Positions 32,369-44,272 of a stretch of DNA of 64,000 nucleotides are shown piece by piece. The notes below the pieces were generated by a model that was not told the DNA's origin, ran no database searches, and saw only the letters and a program-made list of their open reading frames with translations. Both the position numbers and the translations under genes were made by a program. This stretch comes from Brachionus koreanus (Eukaryota; Rotifera; Eurotatoria; Ploima; Brachionidae): positions 106,052-170,051 of the forward strand of contig PJRA01000493.1 of assembly GCA_016987375.1 (NCBI GenBank), given 5' to 3'. Position 1 is the first letter of the stretch. Every line of letters starts with the position of its first letter.

Positions 32369-35300
32369 TTATTTTAAATTTTCTTTTAATATTGAATAAA
32401 CATAGCTTCCCAATTCTTCATCCTATTTTAATAACGAAAAAAATATTAAATCACGATTTAGAATAATAGATTGAGTATTTACCTCAATATTCCATGAGAT
32501 CACAATTCCGAAATATTCTGGTAGTATTCCATCTTTTACTGGTTTTGTAGGAATATACAAATCCTTCTTTAATTCAACATCCACATTATCAATAGATAAT
32601 TTTGAATCATTTACTTTTTCAATTTCAACATTATCTAATTCTCTAAATAAATGGATATACTTTCATGTCAAAATTATATGCTCTCTATTACTTTTGAACT
32701 ATTTCGTAAATTGTTTTGATAATTCCACTTTTATCGTGGTCTATTAAAAGTTGATTTTTTAGCTTAAGAATCGAATTGAACTTTATTTGCTGTGAAATTA
32801 GACCAAGTTGATTGATAGCTTCTTTTGGATGAACAACTTTAATGCACTAGAAAGAAGTTAGAAAATTTAAGATTAAATTTTTTAAATTACATTTTGCTCC
32901 AGGAGAAGAACTCCATGTAAAGAGTTTTGTTTTTTTAAAGCCTTGTCGTCGAGCAAAGAGTCAAAATTAACTTGAAAAAAATTTATTTTTTCGTTCAATT
33001 GAAAATTATAAACAATCTTACAAGTAGATCTCTCTCTTTTCAACAGCTCTACTGATATACTTGCTTGAACTATTGGCTTGGTTTTTATGATAATTGACTC
33101 GCCATTTGCTGGTTTAAAACAGTCTATTCCTATTTATTGATAAAAAAAAATGGTTAGAACTAAGTATTTATTATTAAATGAAAAAAGAATAAAAAATTTT
33201 CTATTATCCTATTATAAATAAAAAAACTTGATTTTTTTTATCTTTTACCAACATTAAAAAAAAATTTAAGTTTTTGAATTATATTGGGACTTAAAAACAA
33301 GTTTAGTTATATATAAACCTTGTATAACTTGTCCAAATAAATTTTTAATGTTTCAATTGTGTCATCTATTGTTGTGTAATATCGTCTTGAATTCTGGTTA
33401 ACTCTAAATCATTCTCTGATAGTTCAAAAATTTCTTCATTTTATTTAAATAAATCCTTATTAACAAAGTTATTGCTATGAATTTTGTTAACTTATAAACT
33501 AGAATTTTTATGTTACTAAATCTGGTCACTAAATTTTTGATCACATATTTTATGATCGATTTCGATCACTAATTCCGTCAAAATCATTTAATTCAAAAAT
33601 TTTATTCAGATAATGAAAACAAAATATATACAGCATTGGATTCAGTATATTCCGGAAAATAGTTGGTTTAAATGAGATTTCTTTTTTAACACTCAAAGAC
33701 CGGATAAATTTTTTGATCCTTTTATTTGAATCGTATTTATACTTTTTTTAAATGAAAATAAAATTATTTAATAATGTTTCTGATTTAAGATATGATTTAA
33801 AAAAAAATATTTAAAAAATGATTAAATTTATAACAAAAAAAGGAAGTTACAAAAGGGGTTCAAAAGACCTCTCCGGTTTTTGAGTGTTAAAAAAAAAACT
33901 AGGAGAAAAATATATTTACCAAATTCTTTGACAATTTGATCTTTTAAAAAGTCCATTTTAGCATTTTCACCATGAACTAAAACAACATTTCTAGGCTCAC
34001 AATTTCTAATCAGCTGCATGATACCCTTGGCATCAGCATGTGCACTAAATGACATATACTCAACAGACAATTTTACATCAACCTTTAAAAAAAAAAATGA
34101 AATGTATTTTTTCTAAAAATGATATTTTTTTCAAATTACAATTTGTTTATTTTCAAATTCAATTTTTTTCTGTCCATTGAGAATCTTATGCCCGACTGTG
34201 CCGGCCACACAATATCCAGGTATGATCACCATATTCTGTTCGAAAGGAGCCCATTTTTTGAACACATGCAACGATTGACCGGCATGAAGCATACCTGGAG
34301 TAGCAAAGACAACCATGGGACCAGGCCGGTCAGCATAGCTTCGATCAAACGGCTTTATATGCTTATACTCGAACATATTTCTTTCGACAAACGTCTTTTT
34401 TATTTTCTGACTAGTCCATGTGATAAACAATTGATAGTAATTATTGGCTTTTTCAGTCAAGCCAAGTGAAAAATAAATCGGATACTGTAATTGCATTCTT
34501 TCCCAGTAAGTTTCAAGCAAAATGCAAAGCTCTTGAGCTCGACCAAGAGCAAAAACAGGTATGAGAACTTTTCCTCCTTTGTCAAGACAATTATGTATCT
34601 TTTTAATAAAATCTCTTTCTCTACATCGCTTAGAGTCGCGAATAGTAGTTGCATAAGTCGACTCAGTAATTAGAATATCAGGACGGCATTTGTCGATCCA
34701 AGCAGCTCCTAAGTGCCGATCAGGAGTCATGTTGTAATCGCCTGTATAAACAAATGACTGTTGACCTACTCGCACTTCGAACATGGCGGCTCCAAGAACA
34801 TGGCCGGCGTAATACGCCTTTATGCTCATTTCTTCATCTACTTGCACCAGCTCATGCAAATTGACAGTTCGCACTTTCTTCATGCATGCTTTTATGTCTT
34901 CTGCTTTGAAAAAATTTTGAACAGCAAATTTATCTACAGTTATTTTGCGATAATCCTCCTTTAAAGAAAAATAAATTTTTCTTTTAAAATTGAAAATTAA
35001 GAAAATTTTACCAAAAGAATGGGACAGATTGATTTTGTCGGAGCGGTCATGTAAACAGGGCCGTCAAAACCCACCACTTCTGTTAAATAAGGCAAAGCAC
35101 CACAATGATCTAAATGAAAGTGACTGATGATCACACAATCTAAATATGGTGTCACTGGACCTTCTTTGCTTATGTACGAAAAATCCGGAAAACGGCGCTA
35201 TTACAAATATGCTTTAATCTCATTTTAGTAAATAAATATTTCAATTTTTTTAAAAAAAAAATCAGTTAATTTTTATTTTTATTGATTAATTTTATATTTG

Positions 35301-36116
35301 TTTTTAAAGTAAAATCTATAATAAAATTTATTCTTCCTGAAAATTACTACTTATTTAACAAATAAAATATTTTTTATGACAAAAAAAATATTGACAAAAT
35401 TCAATTTAGCCTTACAGACAAAACATAAAACTCATCATCCATATCATTGATTGAGTGGTCTCAATTGTAATTTTGGAACAAGAGAAACATTAATAGTTTG
35501 TTTAATAATGAAAATCAGACAAATTAGTCAATATAAATTTACATTTATTTATTAATTATTTGTAAATTAAATATTTTTGTTATTAAAAAAGTTAATTATT
35601 GCTCTATTTAATCATTTATTTATTTTATCTGTCATAAATTATCATATCAATCATTTTATAAAAGCTTAACTTTTTTTCACTTTGTGAAAAAGATAGAGTA
35701 TTCTTATTTTTAATGATAATAGCTAGCGCAGAGGCATAAATAAACTTCCCATTTTCCCAAATTTTACCTTAAATTTATTCCTACTTCTACTTTATTTTTC
35801 TAAGTAAATCAATTAATAGGTTAAATTGAATTGAATAATCTTTCTGTTATTTAATCCATGTTAAAGAAAATTATGTAATTAAGATAGCGGTATAGTTTTA
35901 ATTAAATAAAAAATTTAATAAAATCAACATACATCATCGTTGAATCCCATGTGCATACCACAATCAAGCATAACATTTTTACCACCAATTGAGACTAAAA
36001 TGCAGCTTCTTCCAACATCTAAAAACAGAAAAAAGTTGAAAAATTAAATTCAAATTAAATTATTAATGACATGTACCTTGTCCAGCTCCGAGTGGTACAA
36101 CCTTTATTTCACTCAT
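32369..36116 (-). CDS. INTS11: Integrator complex subunit 11 (RNA endonuclease)
   Basis: Ten exons: 36116-36077, 36018-35933, 35197-35012, 34958-34140, 34082-33920, 33129-33022, 32970-32891, 32846-32692, 32642-32483, 32422-32369. They join to exactly 616 residues (human 600). INTS11 is the catalytic subunit of Integrator: a metallo-beta-lactamase/beta-CASP nuclease that cleaves snRNA 3' ends and nascent transcripts at paused RNA polymerase II in the nucleus. The start [19 protein letters not shown] is family-typical. The zinc-binding HFHLDH falls at residues 68-73, the human position. [65 protein letters not shown] and [14 protein letters not shown] follow. The C-terminal dimerisation region is less conserved but ends [18 protein letters not shown], as in human. 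Introns 2 (735 nt) and 5 (790 nt) are long; intron 5 carries a TTAA element. All catalytic residues appear intact. Confidence 0.97.
33690..33886. mobile_element. TTAA-flanked miniature element in INTS11 intron 5
   Basis: Left end CACTCAAAGACCGGA and right end TCCGGTTTTTGAGTG are inverted repeats with one mismatch, flanked exactly by TTAA at 33686-33689 and 33887-33890. The 197-bp body is AT-rich and non-coding. piggyBac-type by target site. The right end lies 33 bases from the exon 5 donor site. Confidence 0.8.
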
Positions 36117-36462
36117 TTTTCTTCTAAATTCCAAGTTCAAAATAAAATCTTTTTATAAATCTTTGTTTGGAAATATTTAAAGATAAGAAAGCTAAAATCA
36201 CGTGGCTGATTTTTAGCAATTTTTGTTTTTATAAAAAAAAATTAAATTTCATAATAAATTTTAATCAAATTGGTGTACATTTTTGTCTTTCAATCAAAAT
36301 TACTTTTAAAATAAAACATAAGTTTTAGATGAAATTTTTTAAATCCTTTTCTTTTTTAATAATGCACCATGATCTAGAGTTAAATTTGAATATTTTAAAA
36401 TTAAAACCGGTTGATGCTAAAAAACATGTTTTTTGTTTTTTTTTGTAATCCATCACCTTTAC

Positions 36463-36652
36463 AATCAAAGGACCGGTGTCAATTTAACATTTTTTTTGCT
36501 CACATAACTTATGAATGATTATTCATACCCATATAACTTTTAAATTTGTTACTATGAATAAAAATAAAATTCGATTTTTGTAAATCTGTTCAACTTTCCC
36601 AAAGATGTTGAGAATAAAAAAAGGTTTCAAATTCACACCGGTCCTTTGAGTT
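36463..36652. mobile_element. Miniature element related to the TTAA family, upstream of INTS11
   Basis: Inverted ends TCAAAGGACCGGTG at 36465 and CACCGGTCCTTTGA ending at 36649. The right flank is TTAA (36653-36656); the left flank is TTAC, a likely mutated copy. The ends resemble those of the element at 33690-33886 (CTCAAAGACCGG). The element starts about 350 bases upstream of the INTS11 start codon. Confidence 0.65.
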
Positions 36653-37189
36653 TTAAATTATATATGACTATCAATTTTTAGTAAGTTTGATTGCCTTGGT
36701 CATTTGATTCATCAAATATTAGGTTTTTCGGGATTCTTTCAAACTCTTTTAATGATCTAATGCTAAGTCTTATTCAAGATATAAGTTTCAGGTATTAAAA
36801 TGTGAGGAATCAAATTTTCTAAAAAATTATCGAGTAACTTTTTTGCAATTACTCTTTTTCTAGTTAACAAATGTAATGATGTTTTTTTAATCTCATTGTA
36901 AACAAAAATTAGGATTTTCATAAGTTTCAAAATTTATAAAAATTTTAAAAAAAAATTTAAATCTCGAGAGCTTTAAAGATGATTTAATGCTTTTATCGAC
37001 GTTTTTAATTGCAAAGAAATTCATGGTTGTTTTTTCCATTTGTCTCAGGCTTGGTATAGACGTATTCAAAATAAAATAAAAGAGTGGAACAAAAATGAAA
37101 ATAATGAGAATTACATACAAGAAAATTACAAGCTCTGGCTTTTTTTCCGAGACGTCGCTGATGGTTTTAAGTTAGTTAAACATAATTGT

Positions 37190-37552
37190 CCATAAAGTAA
37201 TAACTGACCTTCTAACGTATGTTGAAAATACGTTTATCGGGAGAGATAATAAACCAGCTAGATTTCCAGTGGCAATGTGGAATCTTCATGAATGTGTAAA
37301 GCTGAACTTGCCATGGCATTCTAGAATCAAACCAGATGCTCGCAATAATATGTTAAGGTGATTGAGTAGTTGATGTTAGAGCAAAGTGACATGGAGTCAA
37401 ATTATGCTAAAGTATCAACAGGAGAACAATTATCAGTTCCGAATTTAAAACAAATAAAGAAAAATCAAAATATCAAGTGTTTAATTGATCAATATGACAA
37501 AAAAAGAATCGAGTTGTTTATTGATGGTATGATAAAGAATTTAATAGATTAA
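37190..37552 (+). pseudogene. Decayed MULE-type transposase, C-terminal part
   Basis: Plus-strand frames read TYVENTFIGRDNKPARFPVAMWN, close to the YFEDTYIGR...FP..LWN block before the NNSVEGWH motif of MULE transposases, and later VPNLKQIKKNQNIKCLIDQY. The NNSVEGWH block itself is lost. No start codon or intact gene. Confidence 0.55.
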
Positions 37553-38215
37553 CTTAATTAAGATACTCATTTAATCAAATTCAACATTACATTTTTCTAT
37601 GTTTTTTTTTTCAAAATTTTTGAATTTCGATATTATTCGACATAAATTAATTTCTATCTTTTTTCCAGTCCCCTTTGAATGATTCTACATGGATAATAAA
37701 ATATAGTTTAGGCTATATTATATTTTATTAGCGTTCCAAAAATTAGACTAATTTTAGTAAAATGTAAAAAAGAATGAAATTATAATTTTCTGATTAAACT
37801 AACTTTTTAATCAGAAACGACGAAAAAAAGAATCGCTTTTCTCTTTCTTCTTTTATTTACAAAGGTCATAATCATTTATTTTTGAAGGCATCTGTACTTG
37901 AAAGCTGAAATAAACCTGTCATTTCAATTTATATACACGTAATTCCAAAATTATTTCAAAAATTTTCAAATTTCAAATTCTTTGAAAATTGTTTAATCCA
38001 AGACTAAAAATACCGTTCCTATGATTGTGAATTAAAAAAAGAAGATAAAATGTAGAAGATAAATTTCAAATTCTACTAAAAATCTGCACCATAGTTAGCT
38101 TGTTAATTTCATATTTCAGCTTATGATGGCAGAATAATAAAAAGAAAATGTGATCTTAGTATCGCTATCATCAATAATTTCAGATGTTATTTAAATTTTT
38201 TTTATTTTGTAGTAC

Positions 38216-38676
38216 CAAGTTGTTTAAAAGCCACAAGTCTCAAGTCAAGTCCAAGACTTTAATTTATTTTTTTCTATATTTCGAAAATCGATACAAATTA
38301 CTAATTAAAAAGAAAAAATTTTACTCTAAATTTTTATTAATAAAGATTTTTTTTACTTATAATAAAAAAGTTTTTTTCAATTTAGTCTCTGATTAAACCC
38401 ATGTTACTAACCAATTTTCAATTTTCAAGGTTAATCAACAGACTAGTGCCCTTATCGTAATCGACTGATTAACACGGCCATGTTACTAATCTATAAAGTT
38501 GTCTTCTAGGTTTTTGGTAGTTAATCTTAACCTATGTAGTCGGTAAGATTTAGAAAAAAACCGTTAAACTGGCCCTGAAGAAGCTGGAATTCATAAGAAT
38601 TTTTGTGCAAGGGTTGCTAGTGCCGGAATTTAAAGTCCTCACTTGGACTTTAATTTTTAACTGTTAAACAACTCTG
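38216..38676. mobile_element. Composite hAT-type GACTT element
   Basis: The left end CAAGTTGTTTAAAAGCC with AAGTCTCAAGTCAAGTCC, and the right end GTTAAACAACTCTG, match the ends of the complete MITE copies. The candidate 8-bp target copies TGTAGTAC (38208-38215) and TCTTGTAC (38677-38684) agree at six positions. The interior carries unrelated sequence, including the stem-forming repeat at 38429-38475. Confidence 0.5.
38429..38475. repeat. Short stem-forming repeat, copy 2
   Basis: GGTTAATCAACAGACTAGTG...CGACTGATTAACAC; the two ends can pair. Matches 27728-27774. Confidence 0.5.
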
Positions 38677-38910
38677 TCTTGTACATCAGTTATTTTGCAT
38701 TTAAAAAATTTTATTAATATTTTTAAGCATTAGCGCCTAAAAAAATTTATTTTTAAATTCCTTTTCTTTAAACAATTTTAAGTATTTTAATTAAAGCATG
38801 AATATTAATTCAAAGTCACATAAAAATTAAATATTAATGACTTAATTTTTATTTAAAAAGTCAATAATTTTGAAAAAGAGAATTTTAATTAATATATATT
38901 TTTTTAAAAT

Positions 38911-40423
38911 ATGAGTTCTGATAAGAAGTTATCCAAACGATTAGAGCCTCTTATTGAAAAGAGTACAATTCATGGTTTGTCAAACATCTTTTTGTCTAAA
39001 AGACCATTTAATAAACTGTTCTGGCTAATATTTTTAAAAATTTTTGTCGCATTTACGATTTTTTTTGTGATAAGAACTTTAAAAGCTTATAACAAATTTG
39101 AGGTAAATACTGAGTTAAAAATTAAGGAAAAAAACCAAATAGAATTTCCTACAGTTACAATTTGTAATCTTGAATGCTGTGGCTTTGTCAATTATGATTT
39201 TGATGCTTATCTAAAAAAACATAAACAAGACGAAGAGACTCGCTTTGGAAGAAGTATGGATCGTGAAATAGAAAATAATTTTAAGTATCAAAATATAAAA
39301 ACAAATTGGTTTACAGCAAAGGAAATTTTTTTACGTAAATATGATCCGTCCAAACTTGAAAAAGTTTTGTCAGATACAACTGATTCATTCAAAAAAAGCT
39401 TAGTCAGCTGCGCCTTTAATCAAGAGAAGTGTAGCTTCGAAGATTTTAATTTTTTTCAAATGGGTGAATTTTCTAAATGCTACAAATTCAACTCCGGTCG
39501 AAATATTCATGAAAAAAATATTTCAATAAGAAAATTGTCAAAGTTTGGCAAACAAAATGGATTAAGAATTGAGTTAAATTTGGGAAAAAATCATCAATGC
39601 AAATCACCCGTAAGTAGAACTTCAGGCTTAGCTGTGTATATTCATGATCAGAATTATAGTTTAAATGAGGAAGATGATGCAATATTAATCCGACCAAATA
39701 CTCAAACAGACATAGCATTGGGCCTTACAACTGTTAAGAAACTTCCTTACCCCTACAGTGACTGTTACAAAGATTTGAAATCAGTAAAAATTGAAGACAC
39801 AAATCTTATTGTAGAAACGATCAAATTGACTGAGTGGTACACTCAACAATATTGTTTGAAATTGTGTTTTCAAAAATTTTTGATTAAAAATTGTAATTGC
39901 TATGAAAATTCTTTATTAAAGTTTAGCCCTAATAATGTAAGCAAATGTGTCAAATTTATTGATTCATTGTACACTTGTCAGTATATAATAACTAAGTTGT
40001 TTTACAATGGTAAAAATGATCAGCAATGTATAAAAAAATGCCCAAAAGGTTTTAAACTTTTAATTTACTCTAAACAAAAATGTTAAGTAAAGAATTTATT
40101 TAGATTGTGAACTAAAAAAATTTGAATCAACTGTTTCAAGTTCATCAATTAGATATGAGAAAAAAAATAATGAAGATAATATGGTTTGGGTCGATATTTA
40201 CTTAAATACAGGATCTATTACTGAAATAACTGAAATACCAGCAATGCAAGTTCTAGACTTATTTACCAATATTGGAGGATATATGGGATTGTTCTTGGGC
40301 ATTAGCTTATTGAGCTTGATTGAAATTCTAGAAATTTTGATTTCATCAATTTGTCATTTTAAAAAAAAATTACTATTAAAAAAAAAAGAATTAGAAAAAA
40401 ATAAAGCGAGAACTCTTTTTTAA
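38911..40423 (+). CDS. DEG/ENaC-family sodium channel 1
   Basis: Two exons, 38911-40048 and 40104-40423, give 485 residues. The family forms trimeric, amiloride-sensitive sodium channels of the plasma membrane, gated in different members by neuropeptides, protons or mechanical force. Seen: the gating motif His21-Gly22 before TM1 (about 34-60), FPTVTICNL just after it, a cysteine-rich extracellular domain, and a C-terminal pore helix NIGGYMGLFLGISLLSLIE with the GIS selectivity filter. Read as one exon, the frame ends at a stop after CPKGFKLL. A 55-nt intron (40049-40103, AAAAG|GTTTTA to ATTTAG) restores CPKDCELKKF, the conserved Cys-Pro-x-x-Cys of the family, so the gene is not broken. Ligand unknown. 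First of three tandem paralogues on this strand. Confidence 0.9.
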
Positions 40424-41026
40424 TTTTTTATACTTGAGACTAAAGTTATTAAGATATATTAAGCATAGTTTTATATACTAGTAACGAGACGTTAACTTTA
40501 TTTTTTACAACAAAGAAAATTTATGTTTATTTTGTCTAAGTAATATAAAAAATTTAAAACAAAATACATAGAAAAAAAAATTGTAAATCTATCAAAAGTT
40601 ACATCTTCAATTTTCAAAAAACAGTTCAATCAGTTAAATTTCTGTGTGTTTGTATCTGTTCAGTAACTCGTTCCCAGCAATTAATTAAAAGATCTTAATT
40701 AAGATAGGGCATTTTTTAATCAAATAAATTTTAAAAAATTAATTTTTAATCTTTATCAATGTTGTAATTTAATTTTAATTATTTGCTATTACACATTATA
40801 ATAAATAATTTTGCCATAAAAATATGGTTGATAAATTTTAAAGTTTCAATTTTTTAAAAATTGGTCTAAAATAACTCTCAAGCTTTCTAGTGTTAATAAA
40901 CTTAAATTACAAATTTGTTTTTAAGAGACCCATTTTAATTGGAAAAATTAAAAATCTTACATTTTCACATTTTGAAATTTTTGTATGTAATATTGGAGAG
41001 AGAATTTTATTTTTGACTTAAATTAG
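40424..41026. other. Intergenic, nothing firm
   Basis: AT-rich spacer between DEG/ENaC-1 and a LINE remnant. A single TTTCTAGTGTTAA near 40880 resembles the end of the TTAA element at 22327-22518, but no partner end is seen. Confidence 0.4.
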
Positions 41027-41945
41027 ATGACTGACAAATTTGGAAATCAATTGGTTAAAGGCAATGATATTGCCAAATGTCTAAATGATCATTTTTTCAA
41101 TTCATTTAAAGCAGATGATGAGTTAAATAGTGAACTAGAGTTTCCCTTGAGAGCTCCATTAGATTGCATAGTAAATCAAGATTTGGCCTTCAGTCCAGCT
41201 GCTATAAAAAAGGGGCTTGATGAGCTAGACAGAAAAAAATCAAATCAAATCAATCAATAGCATTCATTCATATGTACTTAGAGAGTATTATGTGAAACGC
41301 CGTCTTTTTTGTTCAAATTATCGTACGAGTCTAGTATGATACCAGCGTGTTGGAAAAGAGCAAATATAACTCCAGTGTACAAGAATAAAGGTGGTAAAAC
41401 AAATCTAGAAAAATACCGTCCAATATCGCTTTTATCGATAATGGAGAAGCTGGTAAGAGATGAAATGGTAATTTATTTATCGGAACACAAATTACTTTCT
41501 GTTCATCAACATGGATTTATGCTTGGTAAATCCTGTGTAATCATCTTGCTAGAAAGTTTAGATATTATTACTGAGGCCTTGAATAGAGGATTCAGCAGTG
41601 CTGTGGTAGCATTTTTAGATTTCTTATAGTCGTTTGATCGCGTTTCGCATAAGCTACTAAAGATCAAGTTAAAGAGCTATGGATTTATCGGTAAGCTTTT
41701 GGCGTGGCTCGAAAATTTTCTACAAAATAGGAAACAGAGATTAGTAATAGGTCAGTATGAATCTGATTAGGTTGATGTGCTAAGTGGGGTTCCACAAAAA
41801 TCTCAATGTTAAATGCTGATGATTTGAGAGTTTAGTTAGCTGAGACTACTACTGACCGCGATCTTGGTGTAATGGTGAACAACAAACTCAAATGGAATGA
41901 TCAAATCGAGACTTTTAGACTTGAACAAGACAAAAACTTTATTAT
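41027..41945 (+). mobile_element. Internally deleted LINE reverse transcriptase
   Basis: Plus-strand frames read KGNDIAKCLNDHFFNSF, then after a frame change WKRANITPVYKNKGGKTNLE with KYRPISLLSIMEKL (classic RT block), HQHGFMLGKSC, FLDFL*SFDRVSHKLL and GVPQKSQC. The frame then jumps straight to LNADDLRV and DRDLGVMVNNKLKWNDQ, so the segment around the catalytic box is deleted. Same family as the fragment at 1-156. Lies between DEG/ENaC-1 and -2. Confidence 0.85.
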
Positions 41946-42237
41946 TTAATTTTTGAAAAGGGATTGTAATTTGTAAAAATGCATTGAAATTTATTTGCGC
42001 ATTTGAAATGTTTTTATTATATTTGAAAAATGAAATTTGATTAAAAATTTTACTTTGCTAAATTATTTTCAGCTTGCCTCTTAATTGATATATGATGATT
42101 GTTAATTATTTTGAACGTGCAAAAAGCTTAAATTTTATTTAATTTAAGTGATTAAATTATAAATTATTAAAAAATATAATTAAAGAATGTCTTTATCAAA
42201 TAAATCTTGAATTAATTCAAAATTTATTTTTTAAAAA

Positions 42238-43671
42238 ATGAGTAAAAGTATTTTTTTTGAGAAATTTCAGCACTGGTTCAACAACACCAAATTGCATGGA
42301 ATACCGCTGGTTAAAATTTCGGATAGAAAATTTTTCAAAAGACTTTGGCTAGTCTGCTTTTTTGTTTCTTTTATTTTCAGTGCATTTTTTATATTAAAAA
42401 ACTTCATCGATTATTCAAATCATAAAGTTGAAACAGTTATTGAAATTTCACGAGATACTAACTTTGAATTTCCAACTGTTTCTTTCTGCAATCTACAAAT
42501 ATGTGTTGATGAGGATTTGGGTGAAGATGTTTTGATGCAGTTTTTAAATAAAACAGGAAGTAACTTTAAAGATGAACTATTAAATAGGCCTGTACCTGAA
42601 ATAATAAAGCTTTTGCGTAAAAATTTTGTCCAAAAATATAACTTGACCGAAAATGACACCATCAAAAGATTTAAGAAATCGATTATAAGCTGTTATTTTA
42701 GTAGCGACATTTGTTCAGATGATGATTTCGAATATTTTAAATTGAGTGAATTTCAGCAATGTTTCAAATTCAACGGAAATTCGAATATCAAAAAATCTAG
42801 AAGATCTGGTAAAAATTATGGCCTAGAAATAGAATTGTTTTTAGGTCTACAAAGAAAGTGCTTTTCACCATTTCCAAGCAGCTATGGCCTGACAGTCTAT
42901 TTACACAATGCATATAAACTTATTGGAAAAGATGCTTTTGGGATTCAGCTTACAACTGGAACTGAAACCAATATAGCTATCGATCGAACGTTTATCAGTC
43001 GAATGAGCAAACCTTATTCAAACTGTGTAAAACAAAATGGGGATCAATACAGTAGTTTTGTTGCCAAAACTTTCAAAATTTTTAAAGGCTATTCGCAAGA
43101 AACTTGTTTAAAACTTTGTGACCAGGAATATTTTATTAAGAATTTTGAATGCTATGACAAATATTTGCCTTTTGATAAAAAAGATTTTCATTCGGAATGC
43201 ACTGAAAACACAACTGAAAAAATTAAGAAAAATTATTATGATAAGTCATTAAATAAAGAATGTTCTAGATATTGTCCACAAGAATGTGAGTATATAAAAT
43301 ATGATCCAATAGTATCTTCTTCATTATTTCCTACAGAAACTTATTCGAAATTGATGATGAAAAATGAAAATGTTAGCAGCTATTTTGACTTGGATAATGA
43401 AAGATTTGAAACTCAGTACAAAAATGCCTTGTCTTCTTTTTTATCTGCTAAAATTTATTTTAAAAGTGATTTGGTTAAAAATGTAAAAGAAAAGCCCCAA
43501 ATTGATGTTCCAAGTCTTTTTGCTAATATTGGTGGAACACTTGGTTTATTTTTGGGATTAAGCCTGATTAGTGTACTTGAGTTTATTGAATTTCTATTTG
43601 AGATTTGCGTAGTTTTTTTCTATAGAGTATTCGAAAAAAGAAAAAATAAAGTTCAAAGCTTTAAAAACTAA
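42238..43671 (+). CDS. DEG/ENaC-family sodium channel 2
   Basis: An intronless gene for 477 residues, the fullest of the three local paralogues. Order of parts: gating His20-Gly21 (KLHGIPLV); TM1 (about 34-56); FPTVSFCNLQIC; a large extracellular domain with many paired-type cysteines, RSGKNYGLEIELFL and CSRYCPQECEYIKY; then TM2 with ANIGGTLGLFLGLSLISVLEFIEF, where GLS is the selectivity filter. The short cytosolic tail is basic (EKRKNKVQSFKN). No intron interrupts the CPQEC position where paralogue 1 has one. Topology is two-pass with both ends inside. FaNaC-like peptide gating is plausible for such lophotrochozoan-type clusters but cannot be read from the sequence. Confidence 0.92.
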   Translation: MSKSIFFEKFQHWFNNTKLHGIPLVKISDRKFFKRLWLVCFFVSFIFSAFFILKNFIDYSNHKVETVIEISRDTNFEFPTVSFCNLQICVDEDLGEDVLMQFLNKTGSNFKDELLNRPVPEIIKLLRKNFVQKYNLTENDTIKRFKKSIISCYFSSDICSDDDFEYFKLSEFQQCFKFNGNSNIKKSRRSGKNYGLEIELFLGLQRKCFSPFPSSYGLTVYLHNAYKLIGKDAFGIQLTTGTETNIAIDRTFISRMSKPYSNCVKQNGDQYSSFVAKTFKIFKGYSQETCLKLCDQEYFIKNFECYDKYLPFDKKDFHSECTENTTEKIKKNYYDKSLNKECSRYCPQECEYIKYDPIVSSSLFPTETYSKLMMKNENVSSYFDLDNERFETQYKNALSSFLSAKIYFKSDLVKNVKEKPQIDVPSLFANIGGTLGLFLGLSLISVLEFIEFLFEICVVFFYRVFEKRKNKVQSFKN

Positions 43672-44149
43672 GCTTTAATTACATTTAGTGAAAAATTGAA
43701 AGATAAATACTAATTCAATATAATATTTATATGTTTGTTTTTTATTTCTATAATTAAAATAGACGTTACATTAAAATTTCAATCATGTAGTGTCAGGTTT
43801 ACTCGAATTTTTAAGAATTCGAATTAGCCTTTTTCTATATATTCTTCTTTATTTTTTAATATATTTGATATTCTTATTAAATTTATGTTCAAAAAAATTT
43901 CAATGAAATAAATTTTATGATTTTGAATTTTTTGATCGCTTGAAAATGTTATCTGAATTTAAAGTTAAACATTGATCTTTTTAATTTTTTCAACATTAAA
44001 AAGGCTAAAGTAGAAATATCCCTATAATAAATAATTACTTGAATACTCATATTTTTTTACTTAATGAAATACGAGATATTTTTATGAAGCAAATCCTACA
44101 TCATTAGAATCAATTGTAACACCAGATATCTTGAAAAAAAAAGAGATAA

Positions 44150-44272
44150 ATTTTCCTTTTTTATGATACTGGTCCGAAAGATGCTAATCGAATACTAATC
44201 TTAATTGCTGAAGATATTATAAAATTATTAGAAAATTTTAACGATTGGTACTATGATGGTATTTGATATAAG
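44150..44272 (+). pseudogene. MULE-type transposase fragment
   Basis: The frame FYDTGPKDANRILILIAEDI followed by NDWYYDGI matches the block ending W(Y/F)xDGTF that opens the catalytic domain of MULE transposases. It ends at a stop right after DGI. Downstream pieces to about 44650 may belong to it but are too broken to assign. Confidence 0.5.

Larger units (their letters stand above)
36117..38910. other. Intergenic region with transposon remnants
   Basis: Between the divergent INTS11 and DEG/ENaC-1 genes. It contains a TIR element (36463-36652), a MULE remnant (37190-37552) and a composite hAT-type element (38216-38676). Both neighbouring promoters should lie near its two edges; no TATA-like site could be picked out in such AT-rich sequence. 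Confidence 0.5.

Noticed and set aside
38911..40086. DEG/ENaC-1 as a pseudogene with a premature stop
   Set aside because: A 55-nt phase-correct intron (40049-40103) removes the stop and restores the conserved CPKDC sequence and a full C-terminal pore.
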